This document shows positions 1 through 9,722 of a stretch of 64,000 bases of DNA, one piece after another (positions within the stretch are counted from its first letter, which is position 1; each line of letters begins with the position of its first letter). The notes under the pieces were generated by a model. That model was not told where the DNA came from, did not search any database, and worked only from the letters and a program-made list of their open reading frames with translations. Origin of the DNA: Cherax quadricarinatus (taxonomy: Eukaryota > Arthropoda > Malacostraca > Decapoda > Parastacidae); assembly GCF_038502225.1 (NCBI RefSeq), contig NC_091308.1:24098216-24162215 (forward strand), read 5' to 3'. The translations under genes and the position numbers were made by a program.

Positions 1-157
1 ACTGAACATTTTTGCTACTTTGAGCTCAATTTCAAGGTACTTTTCGTTGTGAAACCAATCAAAATCATATCTATTCCTGTAATATATCTTCCATTCTATC
101 AAATGAGACCAAAAAAATGAGAATGCAGCCATAAAAACCATACAAAAATACCAGTAA
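1..157 (-). repeat. piggyBac-like MITE fragment
   Basis: This stretch matches the interior of the roughly 1-kb piggyBac-like elements found complete at 18799-19867 and 60470-61082, in reverse orientation. Shared landmarks are GAGCTCAATTTCAAGGTAC and ATTCTATCAAATGAGACCAA. The element starts outside the window, so its left end is not visible. No coding potential is seen. Confidence 0.6.
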
Positions 158-583
158 GGGGTGGCTAATAGCTAAGAAGTGAACTCCATTATTTATGGTC
201 TGATTTTTCATTTTTGGTGTACATTAAGAAGCATCTTTCCATCATACATTGCCCAAGTTTCAATAAGATAGTCCAACAAACAACTGAGATCCAATTCTCT
301 AGATCAAGAGCAAGAGCCCCTCACCAGTGTCAAGGAACCTCCCTTGAGGCCTGCTCACTTATGGAAATTTCCCTCGCATATAGAAGCAAAAAAATCGACC
401 AAGCGACTGCTCGTATTTGGAAAAAACTCGCACATGGATGCGCTTGCAAGTGGAGGTTCCACTGTAATGCTAATATACATCCTTCTTCATATCCAAACCA
501 TCACAAAGTACAGTATTTATGGAAATGAAGGAACTCATTAGGAGACATGAATGAAGGAAAAATAAAGAGGCTATACATATACG
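158..583. other. Unassigned sequence with a short interspersed-repeat piece
   Basis: No supported gene. Around 285-350 it resembles the repeat family seen better at 41865-42160, with the phrase GATCAAGAG followed by CCTCCCTTGAGG. The remainder shows nothing recognisable, and the short reading frames here lack any family resemblance. Confidence 0.35.
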
Positions 584-585
584 TA

Positions 586-923
586 CAGTAGGACCCCCAT
601 ATCCACGGGGGATACGTTTCAATGACTTGCTGTGGATACCAAAACTGCAGATAGTAGCAAACCCTACATACATTGTTTTTTGGTTACAGACATACCTATT
701 ATAAAGTTTCACTGATAAATTACACACAATAAGTGGAGAATTATCACTTTTCACTGATGGGAAGCACTTCACTAATTTTCTAAGCTTTGAAGAACTTCCA
801 CCATCACTACTTTTGCACTCTGAGGCCATTACTAAGCAAAATTAAGGGTTATGTTTGGGCCACAGTAAACAGCGGATAACTGAAACAGCTGATACCAGAC
901 CCATGGATACAGGGGTCCTACTT
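586..923. mobile_element. pogo/Tigger-type MITE, about 338 bp
   Basis: The left end reads CAGTAGGACCCCCATATCCA after a TA. The right end reads TGGATACAGGGGTCCTACT, an imperfect inverted copy. A CAGT...CCCC terminus with TA target preference is typical of pogo/Tigger elements. The interior has no transposase, so this is non-autonomous. Confidence 0.6.
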
Positions 924-1206
924 CATTTCAGTCTCTATCCAAGGTCCTCAGAAGACTAGTTAGAGAGACTGAAATGTACAATTTCCTCTTCATATTTTAT
1001 TTACATCTTTGATTAGGTTTCTCAGAGTCTTCATTATTTCAGTTTCTACATTATTTATCCTGATGAACTTTACTATCTCATATCTTCTTTATCTTGATCA
1101 CCTCTTCTACCTCATATCTTTTATAGGCTTGTCCTGTTGTTTCATGGTGGTACTGTATCAAACCTACATGCTGTATTTAAATTCTGGAATATTTTCCAAT
1201 GTTCTC
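924..1206. other. Unassigned AT-rich sequence
   Basis: No gene or repeat recognised. The open frame at 1009-1218 encodes only a hydrophobic, T-rich chance translation and is not supported as a gene. Confidence 0.3.
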
Positions 1207-1425
1207 CACACATTTTAACACTGCCAATGTTACTCCTCATATTTTAACAATGTCAATGTTGCCCTTACATTTTAACACTGCCAATGTTATCCTCATATTT
1301 TAGCACTACCACTGTTGCCCTTATATTTTAACACTGCCAATGTTGCCCTTATATTTTAACACTGCCAATGTTGCCCTTATATTTTAACACTGTCAGTGTT
1401 ACCCTTCATATTTTAATAATTTCAC
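1207..1425. repeat. 28-bp minisatellite, about 7-8 copies
   Basis: The tandem unit is about 28 bp and contains ATTTTAACACTGCCAATGTT followed by GCCCTTAT. Copies near 1320-1380 are nearly identical and outer copies are diverged. One or two further units appear at 2384-2420, beyond the SINE and two MITEs, so the array seems to have been split by insertions. Confidence 0.85.
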
Positions 1426-1429
1426 CTTA

Positions 1430-1727
1430 GTGTGTCCCATAGCTTGGTTGCTAGCACACTCAGCTCACACATCGAAGTCTGTGGTTCATCCGCAGTACAG
1501 GTGGAAATATTAGGATGTGTTTTCTTGAGACACCTATTGTCCCTGTTCACCTATCAGTAAAATAGATACTTGGATGTCGACTGTTGTGGGTTGCACCTTG
1601 GGGACAAAATTAACCTAATTTACTCGAAATGTTCTGCATAACAAGGGGCTTTCTATATTACAGTAGTATGTCACTGATGTCAGCTAGGCCTACAATACCT
1701 TATACATGTACTTATAGAAATAAAGAT
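1430..1727 (+). mobile_element. tRNA-derived SINE
   Basis: The head has a tRNA-like A-box region (TAGCTTGGTTGCTAGCAC) and a B-box-like GTGGTTCATCC about 45 bp later. The body contains CACCTATCAGTAAAATAGAT and GTCGACTGTTGTGGGTTGC, the same body seen inverted at 13115-13371. The tail has ATGTTCTGCATAACAAGGGG and AATAAAGATTA. The tail resembles the 3' end of the neighbouring LINE (ATGCTCTGCATACAAGGGG near 3600), which is how SINEs borrow LINE machinery. A pogo-type MITE sits at its last TA. Confidence 0.75.
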
Positions 1728-1729
1728 TA

Positions 1730-2042
1730 CAGTGGTACCTCGGTATCTGACTTTGTTCGGTAAAAAAAAATCGCTAGGTAGTCGACCGTTTCCTTGGCAC
1801 TCGACCAAACAAACACAACCTGCAAGAACTCCGCTGTAAACTATTTTGTGTTTCTTCGTATTTTTTGGTGTTTATTTTTTATATTATTTGTATAAATAAG
1901 TCACCATGGGAGCCTAGGAAGATTAGTGATAACAGCCAACAAATAAGAAAATTGGTTAGGAAAAATTCGTTCAGTACTCAAACAGATCGGCACTTGAACA
2001 GCCTTCTGGAACAAATTAAGTTCGAGTACCGAGGTTCCACTG
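1730..2042 (+). mobile_element. Tigger-derived MITE, 313 bp
   Basis: The terminal inverted repeats are CAGTGGTACCTCGGTATC and its inverse GTACCGAGGTTCCACTG, flanked by TA. Inside, GTCACCATGGGAGCCTAGGAAG is the start region of a Tigger transposase of the MGPKK type, with a frame-breaking base. The coding body is deleted. The same 5' region is present in the outer Tigger at 34173. It abuts the next MITE with only one TA between them. Confidence 0.75.
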
Positions 2043-2044
2043 TA

Positions 2045-2377
2045 CAGCCTCTCCTCACTTAGCGACTTAGCGACTTGCTTGTTTACCAACAACTTGGACT
2101 TACAATGGGCTCTCTGACCAGTATGCATACCTAAATAAGGTATATTAGAGCTGATTTCTTCTATTCTGTTTATTACAATACTATACAGAACACTACTGTA
2201 TAAACATTTAAAAATATACCAGATATGTTATAAATGGTGCAAAAGTGACATTAAAACAATATCAAAGATGGCTGACACAAACCCAATACCATTCTAGTAT
2301 GCTCCTCACTTAGCGATGAATTCATTTACCGATGTGGTCTTACAAACAGAAGTCCATCATTAAGTGAGGAGAGGCTG
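2045..2377 (+). mobile_element. pogo-type MITE (CAGCCTCTCC family), 333 bp
   Basis: The ends are CAGCCTCTCCTCACTTAGCG and the inverted TAAGTGAGGAGAGGCTG, with TA on both sides. Two further copies occur at 48159-48479 and, inverted, at 48497-48814. They share an interior with ATTCTGTTTATTA and AACATTTAAAAATATA. No coding frame is present. Confidence 0.8.
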
Positions 2378-2420
2378 TATTATCATTAACACTTCCAGTG
2401 TTACCCCTCACATTTTAACA

Positions 2421-3705
2421 TCTTCATGGGGACACCTCCCTGTGTCCCACAGGGAAGTGTCCTTGGCCCTCTTCTCTTACTCGTTTACATAAATGACCTA
2501 CCAAATGCATCGCAACTACTCAAACCCACACTATTTGCAGATGACACTACGTACGTCTTCTCTCACCCATACCCAATCATGCTAGCCAATACTGTGAATA
2601 CCGAAATACAGAAAATATCTACCTGGATGATGACTAACAAACTTACTCTCAACATTGACAAAATCTACTTCATTCAGTTTGGAAACAGAGCTATAGATGT
2701 CCCTCTTAACATAATGATAAATGGATCACCTATCACAAAGCTCACAAGAGGGAAAATTCTTAAGAATCCACCTTGATAATAGACTCAAATTTCAAACACA
2801 TGTACAACAAATTTCGAAGAAAATTTCCAAGACCGCAGGCATATTATTGAAGATATGGTACTATGTTCCACAGTCAGCCCTCCTGGCCCTATATCACTCA
2901 CTTATTTACCCCTATCTCACCTATTGAATTTGTCCATGGGGCTCAACAACAATAAACCATCTCAGACCATTAATTACCTAACAAAAGGCTGCAGTCAGAA
3001 TGATAACAAATTCCCACTACAGGCAGCACACTCCTCCAATATTCAAAACTCTAAACGTACTTACCGTACAAAACATCCATGCTTGTTATTGTACCTACTA
3101 CATACAGAGAACACTTAACTCGGATATAAACCCTCCCCTCAAACGTCTCCTTACCAACCTCAACAGAACACATGACCATAACACAAGGCACAGATCACTC
3201 TTTGATGTTCCACGTGTCCATCTCACACTATGCAAAAACTCAATGCACATAAAAGGCCCAAAAATCTGGAATTCATTACCTGTGAATATAAAAGAAACGC
3301 TGTCTGTTTATAAATTCAAGTCTCTTCTTAAAAATCACTTACTCACCCACAACTAAATAAATACTGAATAACTGTATCTCATAAATGTTTAACATTTGAC
3401 CCAATCAAACTTTGTTTTTTTAATTACATTACCTAACAGAATACTTCATTCTATTGAATGCACAGCAACTCAGTAAATGATCATATGACCTGTCTTTGAA
3501 AGACTCATTTGTGCTTAATTGTTATTTGTTTACTATAATTTTTACCACTGAATATATCATTCCTTAGTTAATCTTAAGTTAATTTTAAGCCTGCCCATAA
3601 TGCTCTGCATACAAGGGGCTTTTGGCATGTTACACTTAATCACTGTATTTCTTTGTACATCTATGTATCATGTCCAAATTAATAATAAATAAATAAATAG
3701 ATAAA
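2421..3705 (+). mobile_element. 5'-truncated non-LTR retrotransposon (CR1/jockey-like)
   Basis: The translation shows reverse-transcriptase motifs in order: PQGSVLGPLL with YINDLP, then FADDTTYVF (catalytic FADD box), then a primer-grip/thumb region with HLDNRLKFQTHV and LLALYHSLIYPYLTY. Toward the C-terminus come NTRHRSLFDVPRVHL and KGPKIWNSLPVNIKE. At least three frameshifts split these between frames, so the copy is a pseudogene. The 3' end has GCTCTGCATACAAGGGGC and an AATAATAAATAAATAAATAG tail. The endonuclease and the first part of the RT are missing. The clade call within non-LTR elements is tentative. Confidence 0.75.
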
Positions 3706-4035
3706 CATATTTTAATCACAATCTACAAAAATGTCCTACTTCTAAATTTTATTTTCACTTTTGAATATATCTTCTTTTATCACCATTTAGAACACCTTTG
3801 TTTTGTGTTGTCCACTACATACAGTTCATTAACTGCTTCTGGCTCTCATAAGAACCCTTGTGTTGGAAAGTGTTTTAGGCAGCATATTAATATTTAATCC
3901 AAGGACCTTTTAAGATTTTCTGCTTTGAAAATCAAGGTTTTTTTTTTCTTGATGGTGTATGTGCTCAAGCCACACGTGCATGTGTGCGTGAATCTGCTTG
4001 TGTGTATACATTTGTATGTGTGTCTTTGAATGTAA
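3706..4035. other. Unassigned AT-rich sequence
   Basis: No gene seen. A short TG-rich stretch lies at 3960-4030. Confidence 0.3.
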
Positions 4036-4520
4036 TCATCAAGTTGTGTTTGTGGAAGATTCGGCTCCTGGCCCCTCCTCTTAGATCCCTTTGACTGGCA
4101 TCACTGAATTTCTGGACTCTTGGGCCTTTTCATATCTGTGTTTGAAGCTGTGTATTAAGTTTGCCTCCACTGCCTCATCCAAATCATTCCACTATTCAAC
4201 CACCCTGAGACTACAAAAATACTTCCTTCCATCCATTTGGCTCTTAATTCACACAATTTGTCCCTGTCTGCCTTATATATCCCTCTTAGAATTTTATATG
4301 TCATAATCAAGTCTTCCTTTGTCCTCCTTTCCACCAAGGTCAACAGGTTTATTTCCTTCAACTTCTCACAGTACCTCTCTCTCAGTTGATTGCAACCCTT
4401 TGGACTTTCTTGAGCTTCTTCACATGCTTTATTGGGTGTTGGCTTCATGAAGGATTCTTCACTCAGGATCCTCAATGATAGTCTGAACTTTGCTAATATT
4501 CTATGCTGCTGATGTTTCAC
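4036..4520 (-). mobile_element. LINE C-terminal fragment
   Basis: The minus-strand translation contains RERYCEKLKEINLLTL, RRTKEDLIMTYKILRGI and WLNSGMIWMRQW. Phrases like ERR-GDLI-TYKIL are characteristic of the region after the RT thumb in arthropod non-LTR elements. The same motif appears on the plus strand at 44313-44400. The copy is short, truncated at both ends and presumably dead. Confidence 0.55.
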
Positions 4521-4589
4521 TATTTATGCACATTTCTGGCAATATATTTTGTGTTATATTTATCACCAGGTCTCGGTCTTGGTCTCTCT

Positions 4590-4602
4590 CTCTGTGTCTG
4601 TC

Positions 4603-4638
<36 letters not shown>

Positions 4639-4649
4639 TCACACTCACA

Positions 4650-4693
<44 letters not shown>
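4590..4693. repeat. Compound (TC)n(TCAC)n(CA)n microsatellite
   Basis: A TC run passes into CACT repeats and then a CA run. All open frames here on both strands are repeat artefacts. Confidence 0.95.
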
Positions 4694-4695
<2 letters not shown>

Positions 4696-5508
4696 AGGAG
4701 GAGGAGATTGGTAAATGAAGGAATGGATGGGAAAGGTTAGTGAGCAAACAAAATTAGAGCCAAGCCATTTAGGAGGCAAGCAAACAGGAAAACTAGGAAG
4801 TGAGGCAGTGTGTGTAAACAAAATAGCTACTGTTTTTTTTTTATTTACATTAGCTTTTACAATTTCCATTAAAACTACAAACTGTATTTAAGGAGAAGCA
4901 TAATGTAATAATTTAACAAGGTTTGTTTGTGGGTTCATTAAATAACTGTACAATTTGTTCATATGTGTCTGAGGGCAAGACTGGTAATTAAATGCCATCC
5001 ACACATTATTGGAGACTTACTAGGCAAAGTTACTTGCACACAAAGACCACTATATGTGGTATTTGTGTGCCATAGTGTGTTTCAAGAAACCAATTTTAAA
5101 ATCTTAAACTGTGTATTGCTTGACTGTCCTAAACTATATAATATTTTTCAAGTTAATGAATGGCACAAAACTTTGTCTTTTTATCTGTATACATACTTGC
5201 AAATTTAACTTGATCTACATACCCTTAATATTTTTACTTTCACTTAATAAATACTTAATTCCCTTACTCACTCAGTCGTAATTCTTTCATACACCATCAC
5301 AAGCTCACTAAGCTTATTTCTGTAGTTTCTATGCTTTTTTCTGCTACCTTTCTTTGTGTTTTTGTGGTTATATTCACTACCCTTCCTTGTGTTCTTGTGG
5401 TCATTCTTACTATCTTTGTATATGGTTACTATCTCTATTTTTGCTCAGTTATATTTTCATTTCTCCTTGAGTGCATTCTCCTTGTGCATTCACTTTTATA
5501 ACTTTTTT
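4694..5508. other. Unassigned AT-rich sequence
   Basis: No supported gene, RNA or named repeat. The frames at 4963 and 5356 give low-complexity, Phe/Leu-rich translations. Confidence 0.3.
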
Positions 5509-6740
5509 TTAACCCCTAAACGGTCCAAACATATAAATACGTTCTCTTGCCCAGTGCCCCAAATATTTTGAAAAATAAAAATTATCGTTTTTTTTTTCAT
5601 TGAAATAGAGAAAATATTTCTAAGTGTCATAGGATTAAAATAAAAAAATTAGGGTCAGTACTTACTGAGATATGAATCTGCAAAGTTGGCACTTAATGCT
5701 CACCTGACGGCAATATCGAGTCCTGCCGCTTCAGAAGTGTTGCCGATATACCTTTTCTTCTCATTTTTATATTATTTTATATAATTTTTATGTTCTGATA
5801 ATTACAATTTACTGTAGTTCTCGTCATTTCATAACCAATCTTTGTTCTGACACTAATATTAGGCACTGAAATTGTACTCAAATTGTCACAAACACATTGA
5901 CAGGTGGACATTTACACCTGTCTTGGTCATTTACTATTGTCTAGAAATATATACAAAGTATTTATAGGTCCCAGCAATGTTTTGGATACACGGGAGTATA
6001 GAAGAAGAAGGAAGACAGAAGAGGAAGCAAGAAGAAAGAAGTTCCCTTGAAGCAATGTGTAAGTGTCAGTGACAAGCATCCGGGAGGGCAGTGATAAGAT
6101 AAGGGATGACATTTGATGGGTGCCAGCGAGGGTGCAAAGATGAGACAGGGCAGAGATAAGATGAGATAAGGGATGACATTTGATGGGCGCCAGCAAGGGT
6201 GCAGAGATGAGATAAGGGATGACATTTGATGGGCGCCAGCGAGGGTGCAGAGATGAGATAAGGGGTGACATTTGATGAGCTTGTATCTCTGTCTCTGATT
6301 ATCTGTCTCTCTGTCTGCTTGTCTCTTTCCATCTTGAATTTTTAGTTTATCCTATATAATTTATACTATGTATAATTGTATTTGTGTGTACCTGTGAGAT
6401 AGATAAAAGAGACAGAGACAGATAGACCCTAAACTTGGGGTTAACATCACTTTCCTCTTAAAAGGGGAGTGTTAATATGACATTGCATCAGTGAATCCTT
6501 GGTGTTTGCCACACTGTTTGCTCTAGCTGGCGCTCAATTTAACTGGCACTCCCACAAGGTACTAAGTGGTCCCAGATTTTTTTAATATGGTGCACACCGA
6601 GTGCTAAGACCCATTCTATGCTGACCAGGCATCTAAGGCCAATCTTGCCAAATTTGGAGGCAGGAAAAATAAAACGTATATATATGTTTGGGGTGCTAGC
6701 GGTAAGAACGTATATATACGTTTGGACCATTTAGGGTTAA
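5509..6740. mobile_element. piggyBac-like non-autonomous element, about 1.2 kb
   Basis: The element is bounded by TTAA at 5509-5512 and 6737-6740. The left terminus reads CCCTAAACGGTCCAAACATA. The right terminus is its inverse, ACGTTTGGACCATTTAGGG. Exact TTAA duplication with CCC termini is the piggyBac signature. Inside are a minisatellite at 6085-6290 and a block ATAGATAAAAGAGACAGAGAC. No transposase frame is recognisable. Confidence 0.75.
6085..6290. repeat. 44-46-bp minisatellite inside the piggyBac-like element
   Basis: About four tandem units contain GGGATGACATTTGATGGG, CGCCAGCGAGGGTGCAGAG and GATGAGATAA. Open frames on the minus strand here are by-products of the repeat. Confidence 0.85.
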
Positions 6741-7744
6741 TCATCTTATTACCAATAACCTCTTCTAAGAGTACAGTTATGGACTGCCAATTCTAATAAC
6801 TGCCGTTTTAGACTATCCATATGACACTTCACAGTGTCCCTGCCTTTCTCTGATCATTCACTGACAATCTCCATAAGTACCACTGATGCAGTACCTCATC
6901 CCTTTAAAGTACAAGCAAGTACAAAATTTTCTCACCACATATTTAATTCTTCCTCCACCAAAATTATATTTTGACCCTAATGAAAGCTGCATTTCTGCAC
7001 TAGGGTCCACAGAAAGTCATACCAGGACTATGTCACACCTCATTCATAGTGATAGTCATCTTTCTAGACCCACCTAGCAAGATCTGTACATGCACTTCAT
7101 GACAAGTACTGACCTTCTTCACCTTTGATCACCAAGTGCTGTTTGCTTGCTTTGATCAACATCACCCAAGACTCCTGAATGTTATGGAGTCCACTTGACA
7201 CCCAATCCATGGGCTTTCCCAAGGCCCTTGATGCAAAAATATGCATTCTTTCGTTATGATCAGAAGGCAGTTTTGGGCTGCAGAACCCTTGGCAGCCCAC
7301 CTGGAAATATACCACACACAAGACAGACGAAGAAACTCTCGATCAGAGGTAGAATCATGGTAGATTCATATATCTTGGTGACAGCATTCCTGTAGTTATG
7401 AAGCAGTTTCATGGGACACCTAAAGGTCATGCCGGAATGGTACATGAGAATTGTTGTACGTACTTAGCCCTAAGCATGCACCATAATGCAGTAAGCCATA
7501 TCAAAGGCATCCTATGATGCCAGATTATATCATTATTATTATTATATGAAGTACTAAACCCATGTAGGTCATCCAACGCAAAGAGTATTGGAGAAACAAT
7601 ATTTATTTTCTACTTGTGAGACAGAAACCCTACTCTTACAACAAGGTCAGAAGACTTTGCCACTACATTCAAACACAAGTGACTGCTGGCTAGCACACAA
7701 GTATAAACAATCTAGCAAAAGTTCCAAAATGTGTTATGAAGTGG
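6741..7744. other. Unassigned sequence
   Basis: No supported gene. A small piece at 7533-7595 (TTATTATTATTATATGAAGTAC, then TAAACCCATGTAGG) resembles the interspersed repeat at 41865-42160. The short frames at 6886, 7097 and 7195 show no family resemblance. Confidence 0.3.
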
Positions 7745-7963
7745 CTCCCAGAGTTGAAGAAAAAAGTAAATTATGAAGAAAGGCTAAGAGCAATGGATTT
7801 GCTATCTTTGGCAATAGCTGACAGAATAAGAAGCCATAAATACACACTACCCTAAGTAAGAGGAGCTGGCAAAGAGATTCTTGAGAGTATTTCTTTGCAA
7901 ACAGAGTGGTAGATCAAAGGAATGATTTACAAGAGGAGGATAGTGATGTTCATAAAGGGGCGC
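7745..7963 (+). mobile_element. LINE C-terminal remnant
   Basis: A degenerate translation includes YEERLRAMDLLSL and further on FFANRVVDQRNDLQEED. The second phrase matches the usual FF--RVV--WN-LP pattern near the end of non-LTR ORF2 proteins. There are internal stops. It ends exactly where the piggyBac-like element begins. Confidence 0.45.
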
Positions 7964-8115
7964 CTAACCCTTTCACTGTCGGTGCCATAGTACTATGGCT
8001 TGTAAACCAGTGTTGGTGTCATAGTACTATGCCAAAATTCTAGCAGCTTCAATCTAGTGGAAGAAAGCTGGTAGACCTACATGCGAGAGAATGGGTCTGC
8101 GTGGTCAGTGTGCAG

Positions 8116-8186
8116 TATAAAAAAAAAAATCAGGGAGGCCGTGGTGCATTGTGGGAGTGTCAGTTCAGTACATTTTGTTCACCATG
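8116..8186 (+). promoter_or_regulatory. Putative core promoter of the piggyBac-like element
   Basis: TATAAAA at 8116-8122 is followed, about 40 bp downstream, by TCAGTTCAGTA, which resembles the arthropod initiator TCAGT. The ATG at 8184 follows shortly. The block GTCAGTGTGCA(C)AGTATAAAA is conserved at 18940, 43500 and 60620 in related elements. Function is inferred from motif order only. Confidence 0.4.
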
Positions 8187-8334
8187 CCTAGTAGTAAGGA
8201 ATACCTCACTCCCCGGCAAATTGGAACTCTTCTAACACAGATGGAAGTGTAAGTGAAGATGAATTTCATGGTTTTGAGGAGTTTGTGATCAAAAGCAATG
8301 CCCAGAATACCAGATACAGATAGTGAAAAAAAAA

Positions 8335-8497
8335 GACTGAGTGGGTGGTGGGGAAGACAGCATGGGTGGTAGGGAAGGCAGAATGGATGGTGGGGAAGAT
8401 GGTGTGGGTGAGGAAGATGGTGTGGGTGAGGAAGATGGTGTGAGTGAGGAAGATGGTGTGGGTGGGGAAGACAGCATGGGTGGATGGGAAGATGGCA
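8335..8497. repeat. 18-bp minisatellite (GATGGTGTGGGTGAGGAA)
   Basis: Diverged tandem copies of an 18-bp unit. In the plus frame they encode acidic DGVGEE repeats, so they may have grown inside the N-terminal acidic region of the transposase. The minus-strand frames rich in His/Pro are artefacts. Confidence 0.8.
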
Positions 8498-8500
8498 TGT

Positions 8501-8622
8501 AAGTTTATTAAGGTATACACGAATACAGTTACAAAAATTATCATACATAGCAGCATATGTGTAGATTACCTAGGATAACCCAAAAAAGCCAGACAAGTGA
8601 CTTACTTCCAGTGTGGGCTTGT
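8501..8622 (-). mobile_element. SINE tail fragment
   Basis: Contains AAGGTATACACGAATACAG and CCTAGGATAACCCAAAAAAG. Related fragments occur at 44781-44895 and 50071-50192, the latter joined to the same SINE body as at 13115. Confidence 0.5.
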
Positions 8623-9021
8623 GTAAACAAGTTTTGTAAATAATATAATGATAACAATATTTGTGCGGTTATTGTGTTACATACAGCTATTGGATATATA
8701 TACATTATGCATTATATTGGTCTCACAGGCCACAAAAGTTACTTGAAAAAATAAAATATTAGAAGAGAAAAAATAGAATAAAGGTAAAAATAATATTACA
8801 GAGTGAGCAGCAATCGTCAATGTTGCCACAAGAGGTTTACTTTCTGTCAATTTCAAACCTCTGTATCTCAGTAAGTACTCATTGCAAAATTTTTTATTTC
8901 TTTTAAAATACTCAGAAAAATATTCTTAAGATTTTGGTAAGTAATTTTTTTTTTTTTTTTAATATTTTTTGACACGGAGAGCAAGTTTGTGATCAGGGGT
9001 TTTCAACAGTGAAAGGGCTAA

Positions 9022-9384
9022 AAGATACCACCAGGGATGAGGCCAGTGTATATTCCTAGTTACAGGCTCCTGCATGCACCTGCAGTAGAAACGAAAGAAA
9101 GACCTTCCCCAGTGCAACTGCAAAGAAGACCCAGACAGAGCCCCAATGATATATGGAATAGGAGAACACCATACCCTGGGAATGATGTCTAACCAGTCAA
9201 CTGGAACAAGGAAGGTAAGCCAACCCTCACAACTGCCAACCATAGATGCTGGAGGACAAACAGATCAGTTAACATTAGTCCATTCTCTGAGAGCTGGGCG
9301 AACAAATGGTCCTAATGTAGATTAATCGCTTCGTGAGAGAGGGCTTGCAAGGCTGGGATCCAGGGTTGCAGGGGAAAACTATGG
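9022..9384 (+). other. Degenerate coding-like host sequence
   Basis: Plus-strand reading gives stretches that look translated, such as QLTLVHSLRAGRTNGPN and HAPAVETKERPSPVQLQ, but in different frames and with stops. A splice-donor-like AAG|GTAAGC lies at 9213. The family is not recognised. Its last bases join in frame to 11185-11194 and 13792-13974 once two insertions are removed. Confidence 0.3.
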
Positions 9385-9722
9385 AGAAATGAAAATGTTA
9401 GGTAAAAGGACACAAGTGCAACTAACGTGACATTTTATTGAGGTAACATTTCACTCTCTCTCCAACCACTAACAGAAATGTTTGTCTAAACTATTTTTAT
9501 GCTACCCAAGTAATAGCTTTTATTACCTTTTACTCATGTGCAGGTTGATTGTTCTATCATAGTGTATTACTGTTACAACTAATATTACTACTACTACCAC
9601 TAGTATTACACTTCAGTGTCCATGTGTTGTTTGTAACAATCTGATAAAGCTCCTGGAGAGCGAAACATTGCCACAATAAGCTGTCACATTAGTTGCACTT
9701 ATGTCCTTTTAAACCTAACATT

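Larger units (their letters stand above)
7968..9017 (+). mobile_element. piggyBac-like element with transposase start relic
   Basis: The termini are CCCTTTCACTGTCGGTGCC and the inverted GTGAAAGGG. Both flanks are CTAA (7964-7967, 9018-9021), one base away from the usual TTAA. A TATAAAA box at 8116 and two initiator-like TCAGT at 8160 and 8165 precede an ATG at 8184. The frame begins MPSSKEYLTPRQIG and then shifts into SNTDGSVSEDEFHGFEEF, an acidic N-terminus compatible with piggyBac transposases. The catalytic domain is absent. A SINE tail fragment has inserted at 8501-8622. Confidence 0.65.

Noticed and set aside
4490..4869. Several frames across the TC/CA microsatellite
   Set aside because: All coding content is the dinucleotide repeat.
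5927..6332. Three overlapping minus-strand frames with repeated SSLISSLHP-type phrases
   Set aside because: They are translations of the 44-46-bp minisatellite.
8165..8556. Minus-strand His/Pro-rich frames
   Set aside because: Shadow of the 18-bp minisatellite; the plus strand carries the transposase-like start.
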